In this document: piece by piece, positions 12,480-14,406 of the stretch
Layout of the letters: each line of letters opens with the position of its first letter
Numbering within the stretch: position 1 is the first letter of the stretch
The notes under the pieces: model-generated
What the model was told of the DNA's origin: nothing
The model's input: the letters and a program-made list of their open reading frames with translations, nothing else
Database searches by the model: none
Made by a program: the position numbers and the translations under genes
Assembly (NCBI GenBank): GCA_031271075.1
Contig: JAISWN010000306.1
Coordinates: 1 to 14,406 of the forward strand
Source: Treponema sp.
GTDB lineage: Bacteria > Spirochaetota > Spirochaetia > Treponematales > Breznakiellaceae
DNA: 14,406 bases
Reading direction: 5' to 3'

Positions 12480-13739
12480 ATGAGACGGGTTTCTACGGAT
12501 ATGCCGAATAACGACATGCAGTACTACCTGCGGCGGCAGGAAGAGGGGCTTAGCAATATTCAGGCGAAGATCGCCAGCCAGTCAAAGATCCGGGAGCTGC
12601 GGGACGATCCCATCGCCGCGAGTCACGCGGTGCGCTACCAATCCTACCTGGCCCGGCTTGAACGGTTTGAGAAAAACACCCTCTACGCCAAGGATCACTA
12701 CAACGTTACTTACACGTACCTCAACGAGGCTAACGATGTGTTGCAGCGGATAAGGGATCTTTCGGTTCAGGGGGCCCACGGGATCTATACCCCCGGTGAT
12801 ATGAAGCTTATGGCTATGGAGGTGAACGAGCTTATCAAGGAACTGGTGGCGGTTTCCAATTCCACCGGACCTGACGGCAAACAGGTATTTGCCGGGGACA
12901 AGGCCTTTACCGAGCCTTTCCGGATTGTGGAGGGAGCCGTGCCCGGCGGCGGGGAAAGCATGGTAGCCCGGGTGGAATACCGGGGCGCCGGGGCTTCCCG
13001 CAGAACGGAGATTACCGACGGGGCCTATTCGGAACTGGATATTGGCGGCGGGGAGGCGTTCTGGGCGGAGAAGATGCAGATCTTCTCCGGTGTGGACGCC
13101 ACGGATTACCGGGTAACCCGGGACGGAGCCTTTTTTATCGACGGGGTAGAGATACCGGTAAGCTCAGGCGACACGGTCCAGGCTATTGTGGCCAAAATCA
13201 ACAACTCCCCCGCGCCGGTCAAGGCCTACGTGGATCCTTCGTCCCGGGGTCTTGCCCTGGAGGGGACAAACGCCCATCTTATCCGTGTGGAAGACCGCGT
13301 AGAGGATGGGGAGAGCTCCCTAGTTATGCGGAATCTGGGGATTATCCGGGGCAACATGGAGAACAACGCCCCCAACTGGAGCAATTCCGCCCGGGTGGCC
13401 GGGGGTTCGGTCTTTGATATGGCCATACGCCTCCGGGACGCCCTGTACCGGGGGGATCAGGATTTTACGGGCAGCCAGGGCATAGGGGGAATAGATCTGG
13501 CCCTGGGGAACATCCAGGCCCGGATCGCCGAGATAGGCAGCCGGGAGGAACGGGTCGAAACCACCTGGCGGCGGCTTAACCAGGAGATTCCCGCCGTAAC
13601 TGCCGAACTGGGGCGGGAGGCGGGCCTGAATTTCGTGGATGCCGCCACGGAACTGGGGATGATGGACTTTGCCCACCGCGCTGCCCTCCAGGTTACGGCG
13701 AAGATCGTCCCGCCGACCCTGTTGGATTTTTTACGTTAA
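12480..13739 (+). CDS. flgL: Flagellar hook-associated protein 3 (hook-filament junction)
   Basis: A 419-residue FlgL/HAP3, the second junction protein to which flagellin is attached. The flagellin-like N-terminus MRRVSTDMPNNDMQYYLRRQ and the helix with LRDDPIAASHAVRYQS (around residues 40-55) are the conserved D0/D1 part (DDP motif). The C-terminus, FVDAATELGMMDFAHRAALQ followed by VTAKIVPPTLLDFLR, matches the FlgL/flagellin C-terminal helix. The middle, about 150-320, is a beta-rich variable domain that is longer than in enterics. The start has an unusually strong GGAGGAGG stretch. fliW follows after 12 bp, so co-translation is likely. Confidence 0.94.
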   Translation: MRRVSTDMPNNDMQYYLRRQEEGLSNIQAKIASQSKIRELRDDPIAASHAVRYQSYLARLERFEKNTLYAKDHYNVTYTYLNEANDVLQRIRDLSVQGAHGIYTPGDMKLMAMEVNELIKELVAVSNSTGPDGKQVFAGDKAFTEPFRIVEGAVPGGGESMVARVEYRGAGASRRTEITDGAYSELDIGGGEAFWAEKMQIFSGVDATDYRVTRDGAFFIDGVEIPVSSGDTVQAIVAKINNSPAPVKAYVDPSSRGLALEGTNAHLIRVEDRVEDGESSLVMRNLGIIRGNMENNAPNWSNSARVAGGSVFDMAIRLRDALYRGDQDFTGSQGIGGIDLALGNIQARIAEIGSREERVETTWRRLNQEIPAVTAELGREAGLNFVDAATELGMMDFAHRAALQVTAKIVPPTLLDFLR

Positions 13740-13751
13740 GAGGAGTGGAAT

Positions 13752-14204
13752 GTGAAGGTAGCTACCAAGGCGTACGGGCTTGTTGATGTGGATGAGCGGC
13801 AAAGGATCAGCTTTTCCCAGGGGCTGTTCGGTTTTGAATCCTGCCGGGATTACGTGCTGCTGGACGCGGAAAAGGAACCTTTTTACTGGCTCCAGTCGCT
13901 GGATTCGGCAGAGACGGCCTTTATCCTGATAAACCCCTTCCTGTTCCGCCCGGATTACGAGGTTAATATCAGTAACGAGGAACTTTCGGACATCGGCATA
14001 AAGGGGCCGGAAGAGGCACTGATCTTTGCCATCGTAACCATCCCTGCCGACGGGAGCCCTATGACGGCGAATTTGCAGGGGCCGGTGGTGATAAACCGGG
14101 ACACCCGCGCCGCCAGGCAGGTGATACTGGCGGATTCCCGCTGGAAGACCAGGCACGACATCCTGGCGGAAATATCCGCCGCCAAGACGAGGCAGCCATG
14201 CTGA
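13752..14204 (+). CDS. fliW: Flagellar assembly factor FliW (CsrA antagonist)
   Basis: A 150-residue FliW. The signature [11 protein letters not shown] (about residues 19-29) and the following [20 protein letters not shown] are typical. FliW binds either flagellin or CsrA in the cytoplasm. When flagellin is exported, FliW is freed, sequesters CsrA and lifts repression of flagellin translation. The start is a GTG at 13752, with AGGAG (13741-13745) six bases upstream. No in-frame ATG is near. The last codons overlap the csrA start by seven bases, so the two are probably translationally coupled and made in a fixed ratio, as their antagonism would need. Confidence 0.95.
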   Translation: MKVATKAYGLVDVDERQRISFSQGLFGFESCRDYVLLDAEKEPFYWLQSLDSAETAFILINPFLFRPDYEVNISNEELSDIGIKGPEEALIFAIVTIPADGSPMTANLQGPVVINRDTRAARQVILADSRWKTRHDILAEISAAKTRQPC

Positions 14205-14406
14205 TACTATCCAGAAAGGTCAACGAAAAGATAATGATCGGGGAGGATATCTCCGTATCAATAATAGAAGTGCGGGGGGATCAGGTGCGCCTGGGGGTAG
14301 ACGCCCCGAAAACAGTAAAGGTGTTCAGGCAGGAAGTGTTTGACGCCATCCGGGAGGAAAACCGCGCCGCCGCCGAATCCAGCCCCGTGTTTCCGGAACT
14401 GAACCT
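14198..14406 (+). CDS. csrA: Carbon storage regulator CsrA (3' end outside the window)
   Basis: Starts [20 protein letters not shown] and continues [20 protein letters not shown], the highly conserved CsrA/RsmA core, including the beta-1 LILSRK and the RLG segment that contacts RNA. CsrA is a dimer that binds GGA-containing hairpins near ribosome sites and blocks translation, in this context chiefly of flagellin. About 69 codons are in the window and the frame is still open with a polar, Glu/Pro-rich tail, so the whole protein is somewhat longer than the 61 residues of E. coli CsrA. ATG 14198 overlaps the end of fliW, with GAGG at 14189-14192. Confidence 0.95.
   Translation, partial: MLILSRKVNEKIMIGEDISVSIIEVRGDQVRLGVDAPKTVKVFRQEVFDAIREENRAAAESSPVFPELN

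Overview
The window looks like chromosomal DNA from a spirochaete of the genus Treponema, probably one of the GC-richer, termite-gut type. This rests on the flagellar gene order (FlgN-like chaperone, flgK, flgL, fliW, csrA), the style of the lipoprotein signals, and integron-type gene cassettes, which are known in Treponema. The species assignment is inference.

Layout. Positions 1-428 (minus) hold the N-terminal part of a DHH-family phosphoesterase that runs off the left edge. Positions 504-3419 (plus) encode a large M16 (PqqL/insulinase-like) zinc protease with a lipoprotein signal. It converges on a uraA-type uracil/xanthine permease (3478-4776, minus), which is preceded by an amidohydrolase (4911-5714, minus). 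These genes are GC-rich and ordinary. Positions 5760-5880 carry two nested palindromes with the same loop core.

From about 5880 to 9300 the DNA becomes AT-rich and accessory. I read 6028-8774 as an array of three integron gene cassettes with no integrase in view (a CALIN-like array). Each begins just after a GTTRRRY-type core site (GTTAGGC, GTTATGC, GTTAGGC) and carries its own sigma-70 promoter with a 17-bp spacer. Each encodes an exported protein: a Sec-secreted protein plus a 44-residue membrane peptide, a frameshifted lipoprotein, and a 225-residue lipoprotein. Each ends in a long, imperfectly palindromic attC-like site. The last site is decayed and abuts transposase debris, including an IS1-family transposase with an internal deletion.

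From 9311 to 9842 there are two minus-strand tRNA genes, Arg(TCG) and His(GTG). The 3' ends of both are duplicated, Arg inside a 121-bp direct repeat and His as a 24-bp repeat. The Arg 3' end faces the accessory island, which suggests past integration or slippage there.

From 9935 a sigma-28-type promoter (GCCGATAA -10) appears to drive flgN-flgK-flgL-fliW-csrA. This operon builds the hook-filament junction and encodes the FliW/CsrA switch that controls flagellin translation. csrA runs off the right edge.
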